Of a DNA stretch of 64,000 nucleotides, positions 50,105-63,553 are shown in pieces. Every line of letters begins with the position of its first letter. The stretch's first letter is position 1. The position numbers and the translations under genes were made by a program. The stretch comes from Bryum argenteum (lineage: Eukaryota; Streptophyta; Bryopsida; Bryales; Bryaceae). The stretch lies in the NCBI GenBank assembly GCA_037043015.1, contig CM073322.1:30809864-30873863 (forward strand), read 5' to 3'. The notes below the pieces were generated by a model, which saw only the letters and a program-made list of their open reading frames with translations, was not told where the DNA came from and made no database searches.

Positions 50105-53100
50105 TCAAGATGTGTTTGTTTTAACAGAGTCCATTTTGATCTGCACAAGTTTATTTAGAGTCGTTGTCTCGAGAGGCACTGGGTCCTGGCACCGCTCCGA
50201 TGCTGCTGAGCACACCTGCAATATTCACAATACAGTCAGGTCGTCACCTCAAAGAAGAAAATTTCGAGAAATTCAACTAGACTTCATGTTAAACCAAATG
50301 TTCCCATGGAGCCTTTTTGCAGTGTAAATTGAAGCCTTGGTCTAAATTAGCTTGCCTATACAAATTAGGATACCTTGCCTCTACAGATGATCAGGTGCTC
50401 GTCAGGTCACTTACTTCGTTCAACATGATTTCAACTTCTGCCCCATCCACTGCAGCTACATCTTGTAGCATCTCTTCAAGATACTGACAATCTAGTTGTA
50501 TCTGTTGGTAACCGCCCCGACTAAAAGTCTGAAGTTGTACATAGTCCAGAAAGTTTTTCAGCGTCACTTTCAGCACTGTTGTTATCACCCACAACTGCAT
50601 GTAAACAGCAAAAGGTCATTTTCCGAATTAAGTCTAAAAAACCACGAGTAACTTATTGACACTTGCCTCAGCATCCACCTTCCGAAGTGATAAATAAGGT
50701 CGCAATGCAATTACAGAGGATTGTAATCTGGAGTCTCTCTGTTACTAGGAAGTGATAGGAGATCTAAGAGGTGACTGGAAGAAAGTTGTTAGCAGTTCCC
50801 TGAAAATCAAACTGGTCGACTGACCTGGTTGTATTCAAGTTTGGTGAAGATCTCAACGTTTTTTACAAACAGCCTCGCCACATCCCGCGTCAGAATTTGG
50901 CTTCGTGTGCGAGAACGATTGAAGGAAGTGCCGTGACCATCTGCTGATCGAGAGCCAGGTCTGCCTGGAGCAAGTACTTGTTGTACCTCTGCCTGGATCC
51001 TTTCCACCTACAACCAACTTACTTATAACTCTTTAAGTCCGTCCCTCAACTCTTAGTGCTCTCCGATTCCAAGTCAGTGGTTGCAAGAAAATTAGTATGT
51101 GCATATCAATGAACTACTGTACTTTCATCAGATGTGGAATATATTAATACTGTTACACGATTGATTTGATCTAACTATGGTGCCCGCTCGTTTATGCCAT
51201 CTGTGTGGGGGCTTCTTTCGAGTATCAACAATCTCTTCATGAAGTGGATCACATAGTTAAGTCAGGTTTTACTTGCTAAAAAGAAAGCGACAACTTGTGT
51301 TACACAAGTTGTTCGTGATGTCTCCTAATTAAGAGTATCCTTGCATACATGATATCCAGCTTTAGTACTCAAATCTCTGTCTACAGTCCTGAGCGAAAGA
51401 GACTCAAATTTCCCAACTGTGGTATGAGTATCTTGTACCTCTTGCAAGAGCAGGTCCGTGAAGATACGAACGTCTTGTGGCTCCTTGGACTGCCAGCTCC
51501 ACAACATGTTGCATTATCCTCTTACAAAGTTACAACTTACATTACTTGTAAAACTACCAACTATTCACAAACTAAAGTATCATAAAGAAGCATAAGGGAT
51601 CTGCAAATTTCGGTAATAGAAACAAACAATGAAGAGGTAAAAACCAAGCAGCAAGGAAGGGTTTGCGTGATATTCAAATTGCGTACCATCAACTCGTCGG
51701 GTGAATCAACAGCCTTTCGCACTATAATAGACAATGAGCGAGCTTGTAGATCAACATACTGCCGCCAATACGAACGAAACTCAGTGGGCAATAAGATTAA
51801 CAAAACAGATCTAAAATTCTGTTATTACAAATTACAATTGAATCCTAAGGTCAAATAAGTGTGGAATGTGTCCACATAGAGAAGAAGACCTGTTTAAGAA
51901 GCCTTTCTCCTGTGGTAGCAAAGAACCGACATATCTCAGAAGGAACGAAAGCTGGACGTCCCTCAGCTCCCATTGCACCACCACCAGGAAACCAAGTTCC
52001 CAACAACTGTAACGGGTATTCGCACATCGATTATTTCGTTTATAGTCCAGCCAAAGAGGAAAAATAAAAGTCTACCGAACCATCAAATTCAGACGCATAA
52101 AGTATGCTAAAAAGAGAAATATGGGTGATATTGCAGAAACTTGTGCTCACCTCAGTGATTTGAGGAACAGCAGTTTTATATAAGTATACTGACAGAACCG
52201 ACAGCAAGAGGATCAAGCTTGGAGGCACCGTCTCTGCAGATTGAGCCTTGAGTGATGGTGACGGAGTTTCAGCAGATCGGACACAGAGAACATGGAAACG
52301 ATCAATAACTTTGGTGAAGAGCTCTTGGAAACCTCCTTGAACTAGGTCTGTGTATGCATCTGCCCAAGATTGTACAGATACCTGCAGGTCCTTCAGGTCC
52401 TGGAAAGGTGCAATTCTTACATTGTTAAATAATAATCAGACCTCCCCAAAACTGGCTGCTAGAATGACGAGCGATTAATGAAGGAAATTGGATTTCGAAC
52501 TTTCAAATTTTCAAAATTTCAACACGCGCTAAGGTAAAGAGCTGCAGACCTGTAGGACCTCGAGGCTGCCATCTATAACTGTTTTTTGTGCAATCTCCAA
52601 GAAGGATTTTAGAGTCCTTGGAAGCTGTTTAGAATCTGATTTTCTTGAGGAGTCCACGACGGTCAGTGTAGCTACGATCACAACAAAAATGCACTGATTC
52701 ATCAGTAATATGAGAGTAACTTTCGGAATCTTGAGCACCCAGCTATACTAGATGGTCTCGATAATTCAAGTAGCTTCAAAGGCTACATATGATGCCAATA
52801 TGCAATTAGCTCTTGACCAAATCCAGTAACAAATGACATCTACTCATTGTTACATGCACGAGGCAATACATACCTCAACTTGTGAAGGCAAGAAACAGCA
52901 TTGCATCTAATACAATCGCATAAAAACGTACAGAAGATAGACATACCATTAATGCGATCGAAGAGATACCGAAACTGTCTTGCCACATGTATTCTCACGG
53001 CATTTTCCACGGCCTAATAGTTGGAAAAGCCGAAGTTATACAACATATTCAAGCAAAGGCAGGAAATTATTGCCTAGAAGTACAGTGGCCCTATCCGTCC

Positions 53101-55686
53101 ATTGAGCGTATCGTCAGTTGCAATGTACAAACATCGTACTGTTTGGACAAATATCAGCATAATCTTGCAAGTAGCTGGAAGGTACCTTAGACGCGCGTGC
53201 TGGAAGAGTTGATTCCGAATCCAATTCATCCATCCTTAATACATCCATTGATAGTTGCCCTAAATGCACATGGATTGTTTAGTACCATTGTGAAATTCAG
53301 CAAGTATCAATTGCACACGATACTTTTAGCATAGCCCAAAAAGAGGTTTAAATTCGAACTATTTTGCAGCAGATTCGGTGTAGAGAATGCGGAATCATCC
53401 CAAGGATAACTCAAGGTAAGAAAGATAGATGCGAACTCACGGAAACAAGAGTTGAGCTGTGCTGCAGAGATGTTCCCATTGTCCACTCCCAGTGAACGAT
53501 GGACAATCTCGAAATACCTACAAGAGCCCGATCGACCAACACAAAACTATCAGGACATCACTGGCGCAAGGGCATTGATGATAAAAATATAATTCTAGAA
53601 GAGAATGGGATGACATTAATATATGGTGAATCATTCAAAATTAACATCTGCTTGGACAGTTAGGGATTTAAATGCCTTACTCGTCGATGAATATCTTGGA
53701 AGCCTGCAGGCGACGCTCATCGCCATCCTTGAATGTTGCTGCTTTGTCTACAAATTCCTGAATAAAGTCCTGATACAGATAGAGGACGTACATGTAAAGC
53801 AAGAAGGTATGACACGTCGCAGGAAGATTCAAAAAAGCAAGAGACCTATATCTCGATACCTTTTCAGGTTCCGCATGCAAATCTGGTCGTGAAGCTGAAG
53901 TCTCCAGTGCCTTAAGAACCAAGCCGTTTGGTTAGAACCACCTTCGGTTCCACTCCGTCCTCCCCATGATATGACAGAATTGTGTCCATCATCACCCTGA
54001 TTGACGACTTGTAGATGTGAGCAGGTTGCCTTGCCTTAGATGCACTCTGAGCCCTGTCCATGATTGAGCATGCATCCGTTTGGACGACCGAGGAAGAGCA
54101 ATTGGACAACCAATGAACTAAGAAGACGAAAACCAGCAACTGAATCAAGAATGCACTCATAATGAGAGGGAACATTGAGCTCAGACCAGATGGTTAAGTT
54201 GCTTCAGAAGTGAAACTGCTTGCGCCCGAGCTGGAAGCAGAACCTTACGATCCATCACCTGAGCCTGACAGCTCAAGTCATCACTCAAGTTAGTTCAACG
54301 AGGTTCAAGAAACTCATTGATGGCTTAGGGGTGACAAAAGAGCGTAATTTTAATAGTGCAAGAATTTGAGGACAGTAGGGTTATATGTACCTGTAGGCGT
54401 TTGATGAGGGTGCTCATAAATGCATCCGATTCATCTTTGCATTTTCGAAAAGATGTCTGAGCGTATGCCTGCTCTTAACGTAATTTACATAACCGCGTCA
54501 ATAGAAGTCTGTACCGACGGTCTAAACCGACAGCATCAGAATTATCATGGTACTTAAGAAGGATAAGAATCACCTTGAGGATAGGGAAGGCACCTTCATA
54601 ATGTTTCACTGCTTTAACATAATCCTCAGCGCTTATGCATTTACGAAGGCGCTGTGGAAGGTCGAAAACGAACTGCACATGTGCCGTGCAAGATTGTTAA
54701 CAGAAATTCTACTAAAAATCTTGGTTCGATCTTCTAAGTCCCTCAAAGTGAAAGAGGTCATTCCAGCTCAAGAAATTCTTCCACCACATTACAAGGCCTT
54801 GTGTCAGAACAATCTTACTTGAGAAAGCAAGCTTTGAAGAGTCCAAGACGACGATAAATTCTTTACAAGAATGAATTACTCTCTCAGATTGAGATCCATT
54901 AACATCAACAATAAACTGTTAATACCTCTGCCTAAACAGTGGTTGTTATTCCCGCGTTTAAAAACTCTTGTGTGCATGTCCTGATCTTCAATGCGTGAAA
55001 AGAGACTTACTTGAATTTTTCGAATAAAACCTCGCGTGTTGTTGAGATCCTCAATCTGTTCACGACGTGCACTCAAGGAAGCATTGATGCCATCACTTTT
55101 CTCTCTTACAGCAGTGACCTGCTCAGCCAGAAGATGCACCTTTCAAGATCAAGAAAGACTATGTCCTTCGCAGAAACAGATATCATTCTTGCAATACGCA
55201 ACTCAGAGCTATGAAGCTACATGCAATATAACCTAATTCCCTCAAATCATGCCTTGAGCCAATCCTTCAGGTTATCAGTCATGTAAGCATCTGAACTGGC
55301 TAAATCCATTGCAGAAATAGGTGTCAGGTTACCTTGTTGAGAAGTTGATCCATACTACTCTCCATGCCAGATACGTTGTCCTTCAGGCTGCAGTAGGAGA
55401 CGAGCACTTTGTTAACACCACGAACCGATGCTTCTGTTACTCTTCGAAGAATGAAAGTATCAAACATTTACCGTCGAATAGTATCCGTCGAGCTTATGAA
55501 TTTGGTGTAGTTTTCGTACACTATTTGCGCATCACGTTCTACATCACGTGCCATTGCAGAACACTTCTTTGTAGCGATATATAAGAACCAATTCTGGCCG
55601 AACCTTTCTTTGAAAAAAAATTAAAAACCTTATCTCCCTGATTAACTGCAAAGTGCTAAGAAGCTCCTCGAATCCAGATACCTCAC
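50105..55686 (-). CDS. VPS51: VPS51 homologue, GARP/EARP tethering complex subunit (5' end unresolved)
   Basis: VPS51 helps tether endosome-derived vesicles at the trans-Golgi. Exons read with GT-AG borders and continuous frame: 55472-55566, 55333-55387, 55011-55139, 54574-54672, 54391-54468, 54187-54258, 53860-53910, 53681-53769, 53441-53517, 53186-53259, 52947-53013, 52550-52671, 52151-52399, 51890-52006, 51687-51758, 51439-51489, 50825-51007, 50415-50594, 50105-50215 (~656 aa). Family landmarks are IVYENYTKFISSTDTIRR, NVSGMESSMDQLL, DLPQRLRKCISAEDY, PAFVPSEICRFFATTGERLL, KLEYNQ, VQLQTFSRGGYQQIQLDCQY and CSAASERCQDPVPLE. An upstream piece at about 55629-55686 (SGFEELLSTLQLIREIR) looks like the preceding helix but does not join in phase. 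The region between exons 54187 and 53910 may also hide a small exon. The N-terminal ~100 residues are therefore not assigned. Confidence 0.88.
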
Positions 55687-56486
55687 TGACTCTTCACATA
55701 CTCGGTGGGAACATGCTGTGGAACCCTAAGCGATACAAGATTGAGAACCTACCAGGTTTGCGCAGAAACTTAGATATCGAAATCGGAGCCGTATACCACT
55801 TCAAACCGTAGTGATCATTCTCATGATTTTCAATGTAATGCAATTTTCTTCGCATCCTGAAATGCTCTAAAGGCTCACAGAAGATGGAAACATTCACCAG
55901 TAGAACAGGCGGCATGATCAGCTGATCATCGTGCATTGCCACCTCTTTGTTTCAATTGCGGGAGAATTTGAATACGCAAATCAGCATGGTTCCCGCTCAG
56001 CCTTGAGAAAGGGCATTTGGTTAGCAAAATTCGTATACAATTACGAAGAAAGTTTTGTACGTAGGAGAGATTTTTCTTTGATTTGTGAAATAAGCTATGT
56101 TTTGTTGGTTGATGTGTACACGGGTAGCGAAGTGGAGGCTCTCGAGATGGTGGAAGATACACAAAATGCAGTTCATGTATAAAAGTACAAATAAACAACA
56201 ATCGTGCCAAATTGTTTCAAGTGGGCTCCTCACTCTCTATAGAGATTGCTCCGTACTCTGAGAGATGGGAAGAAATCGATCAATGACGAATGTTTTGTTT
56301 GTATTTTTTTCTTACAAGGGACAAGGCAAGTAAACAGTAGGCTTCAGAGTCTTGCCGAGAAATTTCAAAATCAAAAGATAAATGAACTCTGTCCAAAAAC
56401 TGGAGCAGCCTACCAGAAAATTGTACAGGTCCCCAAAAGCGCTTTGAGCTCTGGCAATGCAAGAAACTTGGAGAGATTATTGTGCA
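55687..56486. other. Probable 5' part and promoter of VPS51; 3' flank of the S-acyltransferase gene
   Basis: Both neighbours are on the minus strand, so this ~0.8 kb must hold the acyltransferase 3' UTR and the missing first exon or exons and promoter of VPS51. Candidate ATGs at about 55938 and 55917 open frames (MHDDQLIMPPVL...) without VPS51 similarity, so I do not assign them. Confidence 0.4.
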
Positions 56487-59400
56487 TCACCGCATGTCTG
56501 AGCCAAAGGTGGGTGATTCGGACCTCGGAGTGAAAGAGCGAGGATAGAAAGCAGGGACTCGGGGCTGCAAGTGCACAGGCTTGGATGATGGAGCAGGAGC
56601 AGGAGCAGGCGGAGGAGGAGGATCTGTTCGTTTTCCAGCTCCCACAGGAACAATCGGGGGTCCGAAGAAGATGGAAAAGCTTTCTGGCTTTTCGGTGCTG
56701 GGCTGCTCCTGGCTTGTAGGAGCAGGAGGAGGAGTAGGAGGAGCTGGAGTTCCCGACTCCTCCGATACCTCCTCTGCTGCAAGCGGGTTCTTTGGCCATG
56801 TGCGCACCACTTGTGATGGAAACGTGGAGGTGCTAATCCCACTGCCTCCGAACAGAATGCGGCTTTGAGCTCTCACGTTGCTGGAGTCACCTCCAAACTT
56901 GCCCAGCCCTGGCCGGTTCCAGAACACCGCACTCCTCCTGTGATCCCTCAGAAAAACATTCCTCTCTCTCGCCGGCTCCTGCTGCACCGTATCATGAACT
57001 CCCCAACGCATCCTCGGAATCGTCGTCGAGGTCGAAGGAAGGATAGTATGAGGAGGCTCAGAGGGGCCGTATCGAACCTCGGCTGGAAGGGGGCTCAGAG
57101 ACTCCGAGATTGTGGAAGTGATGCTGTGACTGCTGATACTGCTTCGAAGATCCGAGTCCGTGTACCCTACAGCTCGCGTGCGCAGAAGCTCGGGATTCAA
57201 CGAAGGAACTCCGCGAGGGGACGACATCTTCTGCGGAGCTCGTTTCGCCAGTGACCTCTGCAATGCGTACTCCACGCTCACAGCACTTCGGCTGCTGCTT
57301 GAACTGTAGTGACTCTCACCCGGGGCATTGTTGCTATTGTTGTTGTTGCTCCCTGGATCGTGACCACCACCGAGCTTCTGCAGTACAGAGGATTTGTCAC
57401 GAGCTTTTTCTGCCGCTCGTGACGCTTCTTGAGCGTTCAGCTTGGCTAGTCGCCATGCGCTTATCCTCACATTCCCAGGCGCTTTCTTCTTCGGCCGGGC
57501 GCCTCCTTCTGGATCCAGCACTGTTGACACCCTACCTGGTGGCCCTAAGTCCATATCCTCATCCTGCCAAGCCAAATCCACACCGTCTCAGAATCTACTC
57601 CCACGAGTACAGAATTTATATGCTTCGTTGAGAAATTCAGAAAGTTCTCGTTACCGTAGCAACTAGTGGATGTTCGTTTTTAGGTTCATCAGTGCTCTGC
57701 TCCTCTTTCACTATCTTAGAACTATCACATTCTTTATTAGGAGCTTCAGGTGCTGTTTCCTCTTCAATGATGGTACCCATCTTGCGTCTTCTTCCAGCTT
57801 TGCAAGGACTCAAATCACGAAGTTCCTGATGAACATATTCCAGAGTATGTTCAAAAGCTATTGTGTTTACTGCTGTGTTACAACACAGGCGCGGGTTTTA
57901 TGGTGATAACTATCAATGCCGACGTTCTGTGATACCTGGTGCTCGATGAAGATTCGAGGTGGCGTGCACCAGCTGCCGCCACTACCACGCATCTGAATCC
58001 CGAACGAGCTGCCTCCACTAATACCCGTTGCGGTGGAAGCACCAGGGGAAGATAGCTCACTCTCCTCTTCAGCAAGAGCCGGTGACTCCACCTGAGCCTC
58101 CGCCTGGGCTCGCATAGCTACCACGTACTCATACGTCGAGATCCCCTGCAAAAACCAAAAACCTTCAGAAAGCTCGATACGGAAGACTCGAAAACGGCGA
58201 CGACGAGTCGGCAACGTACCTTTCTCATAAGAATCAGGTGGAAAAAGAATAGCTCTCCCAGAGGAACTGAGGCCAGGAACGCCACCAACGTGCACGCCAA
58301 CTGCAGAATCCAACCGAACGCTGTCTTAAGAACCATCTCTCTGTTGACATGATCTACATCACCTGCATAACAAAACCACTTACCACTATAGAGGCGAAAG
58401 GCACCATGGAGAATCCATTGCCAAGCTTGCTGTAGATCTGGTCCAGCGTTCCTCGTCTGTCAACAAAGCAACGTATGAACACAGCTGCTCCTATTCCCCA
58501 CTCCACCACAAGCTGCATAGGCAACACAATACTTTAGTAACAATGTGCTTAGATCAATCATAACTAGCATCTTTCATAGAAGAGTCGACTCACCAAGATG
58601 AGACTTGCGGCCATCAGAGCAATAAACGTTGAATAGTTCTTCCTCCCTACACAATTGTTTAACCACTGCAAGTAAACTCCACAAACGAACATCACATTAG
58701 CATCCATTGCCACGCCCCAAAAGTGCAGCAATTTATCACAAAAAAGGAGCGAAGAGCGGTACCCGACAGTGGTGATCAAAACCATCGACACATTTGTCAC
58801 AGCTCCTGCAATGCTTGCTGAACTTGCGAACCTGGAGAGGAGATTCAAATGCAAGCATTAAAACTAGTGCACCGATGAAACATGAAACCGCATTGTGAGT
58901 ACGAGGACTGCTGGCAAGTACCTCGGCATTGCAGAGTGTGCAGAAAAGAATGTCTTCTTCAGGGACAGGCTGCTCATACTTGGCCTCATTGTAACAGACG
59001 TCATCGGTGACAAGCCAACCGCAGAATACCATACAAAGTCCCGAGAACGAACAAAGACCAGGAGTGGCGTTCCATCCCTCTCGAACCTGTGTAGACTTCC
59101 GGTCCAAGTCTGGGTCGGACTGGAGAGCAGACAAGGGACTGGACGTGACGGGCGTCATGTCGCCCGAGATCTGTGAGAAGGAGCTGTTCTCATCATGCTT
59201 GGATAAGGGCCGGTTTTTCAGCACTCCAGGATCGGCCGGGTTGATCGCCGAACAGCGCATGTATAGCAGCAAGACCGTAATGAACTGCAGCATCACAATG
59301 CATAATCAGAACCCTAAAATGTTCACTCAAAATTAACAGAGGAAGGAAGACGATGCTCTTACCAAGGGGGAATAGAGTGCAAAGGCTGCGGATTCCAATC

Positions 59401-59628
59401 CGCCGATCCACAAGAAGGGGGCCAAGAAAACATAGAAGGCGGTTGCCAGCAAAAAGTAGACTGTGATCGCCACCACCTGGGAACAAAAATCCCAACAAAC
59501 AACCAAAAAAGCTTAAAACATGAGAGAAAGCTCCCATTGATGGACAATGTTGCAATTTTTCACGAGAAAAAAATTGCAGGTACCTGGAACGTGTGCGCTG
59601 GAAGCTGCCAGCCATGACGACGCACCAT
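56487..59628 (-). CDS. DHHC protein S-acyltransferase (plant PAT19-22-like), 10 exons, 776 aa
   Basis: Transfers palmitate to cysteines of membrane-associated proteins. Exons: 59584-59628, 59363-59476, 58922-59284, 58763-58831, 58594-58665, 58384-58512, 58220-58300, 57936-58145, 57655-57825, 56487-57563, all with GT-AG borders and in frame. The start MVRRHGWQLPAHTFQ is typical of this plant subgroup. Predicted membrane segments are at ~16-37, ~54-62, ~207-229 and ~265-289. The Cys-rich domain reads FCTLCNAE, HCRSCDKCVDGFDHHCR and WLNNCVGRKNY, with the catalytic DHHC at 193-196. A TTxE-type motif appears as STYEY (exon 8). The C-terminal ~480 residues are polar, with Pro-rich and Asn/Ser-rich stretches, as expected of a cytosolic tail. 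It is longer than the core family and presumably regulatory. Confidence 0.94.
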
Positions 59629-62600
59629 TAGTACTCGGCCGCATGCAGTATGCTCGACAAAGAGACGAAGCCTGCATAACTAGGATGGTCTTCACTCCCC
59701 ACAATTCACGCCGCAAACCTCAAACCTGATTCTCACATTTCTCTATTCCACTGCTTCTCCTCCGCATTCGTCCCCTGATTGTCACCATTGTCGGTGATAT
59801 CCCACTCTACAATTCCCTGATCGGTACGAGATACGGACGATTACGACGCCCTTGCAACCGTCAGAAACAAACTCCCCGGTTCCATCTCAGTACACAACAA
59901 TGTCGACATTCCCCGAAACGAATTTGACCCAACAAACCCTGAAGCCTTCCAATCTGCGCACATTGTCGATCCATTCCGAGCTACTGCCACCGAATTCAAA
60001 ACGGGTGCATCATCATGGCACGGCATTTAATGAAGGAACAACCACGAATAAATGGGTGTGGGCGATCTCATAATCGCTGAAAAAAACTGACAGCGCCGGA
60101 AACTGCTACTGCCTGGCATTGTGGGGAGGGGTTGAATGCGCTTGCAAGCTATCGATGGGTCACATTGCAAGCCATCAAAAACGGGGGAGGGCCAGCATAG
60201 CGCTCCAAGGGCAAGGACAGCCTGCAACGACACACACAGGTTCCAGGAAAGGGTGGCTGGCAGCGGCGGAAACGGCGGAAGTGGCCAGCCAATTCGTCCG
60301 AAGTGGCGAAAGAATGTTGTTGGAGTGAGTGTCAATTTTTCCTTTCAGTTTTGTGTGTTTGTGGACTGTTCTCGTCTGTTTCGGTGGTGGCCTCCGCCAT
60401 CCCTGCCCAGGCCTTTACTTATTGGTTTATTGTACTGGACGAGCGGCTACTGTTACTGTTACTGTGGCTGTATTGAGCGTACATGGATCGTGTGAGTGAG
60501 TGTCGATGAAATGGTAATGAATGCCCTGCCGCCATCTTTCCGTTCTACTGTGGCCGCGTATCATTCACATTCCTTCAATCCTCTTGGGCTTTGTGCCCGG
60601 CGGCACCGCAGTCAGAACTGGATTGCAGTAACCTCCAGTGACGGGATAATACAAAAAATCTTGCACTTTACTAGATTTTACACATCCGTAGATTGTCCCA
60701 AATCCAGTATGTTATCTAATCATTCACAGTATTCTTGCGCTTGTAATCATCTCTGCGGATTAGGGTAAAGAATACTGTACTTTCTAACTCCTGAAGTCAA
60801 AATGAGTTTTAACCCTACAGATATGTTGTTTTTGCAAAAGCTGAAAATTTGACTCCATCTGTACGGTGACATTTGATAAAAATTGATGGGTAGACTAATT
60901 AGACAGTTAGAAATAAGATCCTACGGTTGAATTTTTTCAATCACAGGTTTAGATGTGGCAGTCTGGAGGTGCACTGTAAGGTTAATTTAGATTGTTTTGG
61001 CTGTTGTTTCTACAGAGAATGGAATTTTGACTGCCTAGATCCATGGCAAGGAATCTTAGGGAAAAGCTTGGAGGAGCAGAAAACAGCGTTCCAGTGTGAG
61101 TACAAGGGGCTCGATGAGTGGTGCTCAGTGTCACCTACCAAAGTGTCACCACACATGCCACTGTTGTGCTGTTGGCCATTTTCCATGGGAATGCGTGCAT
61201 CTTCCTTTACTTGGGGTTCACCCCAGAACAACCACTTTTGGCTGATTTTTGGCAATGCTTTGAAATGGTCAACAAACGGATTAGGAAAATTAGGGAGGGA
61301 AGAATCACTGTCCACCAGGTTCCAGGTCATTGTGCACTAAATCATGGGCGGATATTTGGCTCTCATTTAATATTGTTGACCGACTCTCTTGGACAATATC
61401 ATACTGTATGTGAAAACATCTCTCAAGACTCAATAAAGATAATATTTTCTGTAGTAAGTGTTGCTACATTATTATGGATTTGCATTTGTTTTAGCTTTTC
61501 ATTTGGTCTTGAATCTTATTTTTACTGGAAAGCTCATGGTGCCCTTGATAAATCTTGCTAAAAGAACCATAACCCCTAAAATGCCAAAAAAACCCACTAT
61601 GGGTTTTGAGGGTTTCCACCTGTATAAATTTCAGCCAACTTTGACTGTTACAATCCCATCAAATGGAAAAGAATCCACGGTTCAAATTTGACATTCGAGT
61701 AGACATCACAAGTCAACTCTAAGATCGTACAATTTGGATCTATTTAAAATTGCTTAAATTGAACTTTTTTGAATATGAAGTAGGAGAAGATCATTTTGCC
61801 ATAATTTAGGCAATTCCGCACCAAAGATCTAAACTTCTCAATATTCCTTACGAATTACCCAATCTACCCTATTTACAATCTTCCAAAAATTTTATGAGCA
61901 ATCACTATTTTAGATAAGAAATCAGAATCAAAATCAGATGAGACACCATCATAAACTACAAAAACTCAAGAGCCAACTCATTGACTAAAAATATAGCCAA
62001 ACAATGGAATTGTTGATTGAGACACTTTGTTTTTTTGTCCCAAACATGCATTACTAACAAAACAAAATTGATTGCTAGATGTTAATAAGATTTCATATCA
62101 ATCTATGTCAATTGAAAGTCATGGTGAACAGTTTGGCATTGAAGTGAGCACAATCTTTAAATTCCAGAGTACATGCACATAATATTTTCAGTACAATAGT
62201 GGGTGTGGGGTTAGAATGAAATTGAATTCCTCTTGTAATGAATGGATGTATGTATATGAATACATGTGTCTTTTCTGGTGGGTGTAACTTTCTTGTCCTT
62301 GAAAGTAATATGATAGCCTTTGTGGACATGTGACATGTTACATGCTTTCACCATGAAATAAGTGATATTGACCCTTGTGTTACTTTTTTCCCTTGGCATG
62401 GTTCAAATTAATATTTGTGTACCTTGTTCTCTAGTTATGGCCAAAGGAGATTGATAAAATGTATGACACTTCGTGTTTTTTGTGGATGATCAAAATAATG
62501 AAAAGAGGAAAAGTGATATGTGCGACGATAATAGCAATCATCTCTCATGTCGATGAAATTGCTCGACATGTGTTACTCTTACTTGATGTAACTTGATGTG

Positions 62601-62641
62601 GATGAATTTTGTGGAAGGAGAATCAGAAACATGTCATGTTC
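59629..62641. other. Upstream region of the S-acyltransferase gene and intergenic DNA
   Basis: 59.63-60.5 kb is gene-like in composition and probably contains the promoter and leader. Frames here (up to 119 codons) overlap and lack recognisable domains. 60.83-61.0 kb and 61.57-61.82 kb hold copies of the dispersed repeat with AAGATCCTACGGTTGAAT and CATAACCCCTAAAATGCC. A 137-147-codon frame pair at 60927-61561 resembles nothing known and is not ATG-led in its longest form. The rest is AT-rich. Confidence 0.4.
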
Positions 62642-62644
62642 TTA

Positions 62645-63165
62645 GGGCCGCTTTACACGAGGGGCCAAGTAATTGATGGGGCCAAGTAATTGATGGGGCC
62701 AATTCATGATCAAATCCTCTCTTATGATCGGTCCAATTTTTGAAATTGGCCCGAAGGACTTTACATGGGGAGTCAAGGCCAATTTTCTCAAATTATATTA
62801 TAATGGGTGGGGGACAAGTTATGACACGGCCTGCGCTCCAAAAGTTGGGAGATACAAGAATGGAAGGCCAATTCATGGCCTAAAGGCCTTGTCTTCCAAT
62901 CAAAAAAAAAAAAAAGTTCTCACTAAAATACTTTAACATAAACAAATTGAAAGCATGGAATGTAGGTTATAATACGAATTGGCCCCATGGCCTTGTTTTT
63001 CCTTCTAGAAATCTGCCCCAAGGGTTTTACACATGGGAAAATTGGCCCCCACTTTATTAATTGTTTAATGTGTTCTCCAAGTGGCCCATAGAGCCAATCG
63101 GGCTCAAAATGTGAGTGAATTGGCTTGGAGATTAGTTGGCCTTGACTCCCCATGTAAAGCGTCCC
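62645..63165. mobile_element. Tourist-like (PIF/Harbinger) MITE, 521 bp, TSD TTA
   Basis: The ends are GGGCCGCTTTACACG and, reverse-complemented, GGGACGCTTTACATG. TTA flanks both sides (62642-62644 and 63166-63168). The interior repeats GGGGCCAAGTAATTGAT twice and holds many TTGGCC words. It has no coding frame. The TIR differs from that of the element at 6348-6709, so the two belong to different MITE families. Confidence 0.85.
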
Positions 63166-63200
63166 TTAGTCAGCTAAAAACAAGGTTAATCTATCAAAAG

Positions 63201-63553
63201 GTACCACAAGTTTTGGCTTGATGGTTAGGGCTCGTGGCCTCCAATGACGAGGTTTTGGGTAAGCTATTTCTCATGTTGGTGTGGTGCTCACCACTGTAGT
63301 CAACTCAATTATGATGTGGAGGGGGGGTCTTGGACCTTGTTGTATGGGTACCTCAAAGTTTTGTGGGGGATACAACGTTGGGTACTTCTAAGGCACCTAG
63401 TGGCTAGGTAGGAACTAGCATAGTGTTCACTTCGAGAGGAGGTAGTAGTCCGTTCGTTGGTGTTATTACCTTCGAGCATGCATACGAGAAGAGGTCGAAT
63501 GAACACTCTATTGACGCCCCTCTAAAATAGGAGTTCTTTTTCTTCTTCAACCT
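63201..63553 (+). mobile_element. tRNA-derived SINE, near full length
   Basis: The head GTTTTGGCTTGATGGTTAG (63210-63228) fits a polymerase III A box. The expected B-box region around 63252-63270 is degenerate here (GGTTTTGGGTAAGC), while the copy at 22.87 kb keeps GGTTCCATTCC. The body follows the other two copies (GGTGCTCACCACT, CTTGTTGTATGGGTACCTC, GAACACTCTATTGACGCC). CTATCAAAA (about 63191) and CTATCAGAA (about 63552) may be the target-site duplication with one mismatch. Confidence 0.75.

Noticed and set aside
50391-50414. VPS51 stop at 50391
   Set aside because: Reading through gives DLTST-stop, but a strong donor GTAAGT at 50414 leads to an exon at 50105-50215 with the family's C-terminal CSAASERCQDPVPLE motif.
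61118-61561. 147-codon plus-strand frame
   Set aside because: No known motif, two overlapping alternatives of similar length, and repeat sequence just downstream. Not enough to call a gene.
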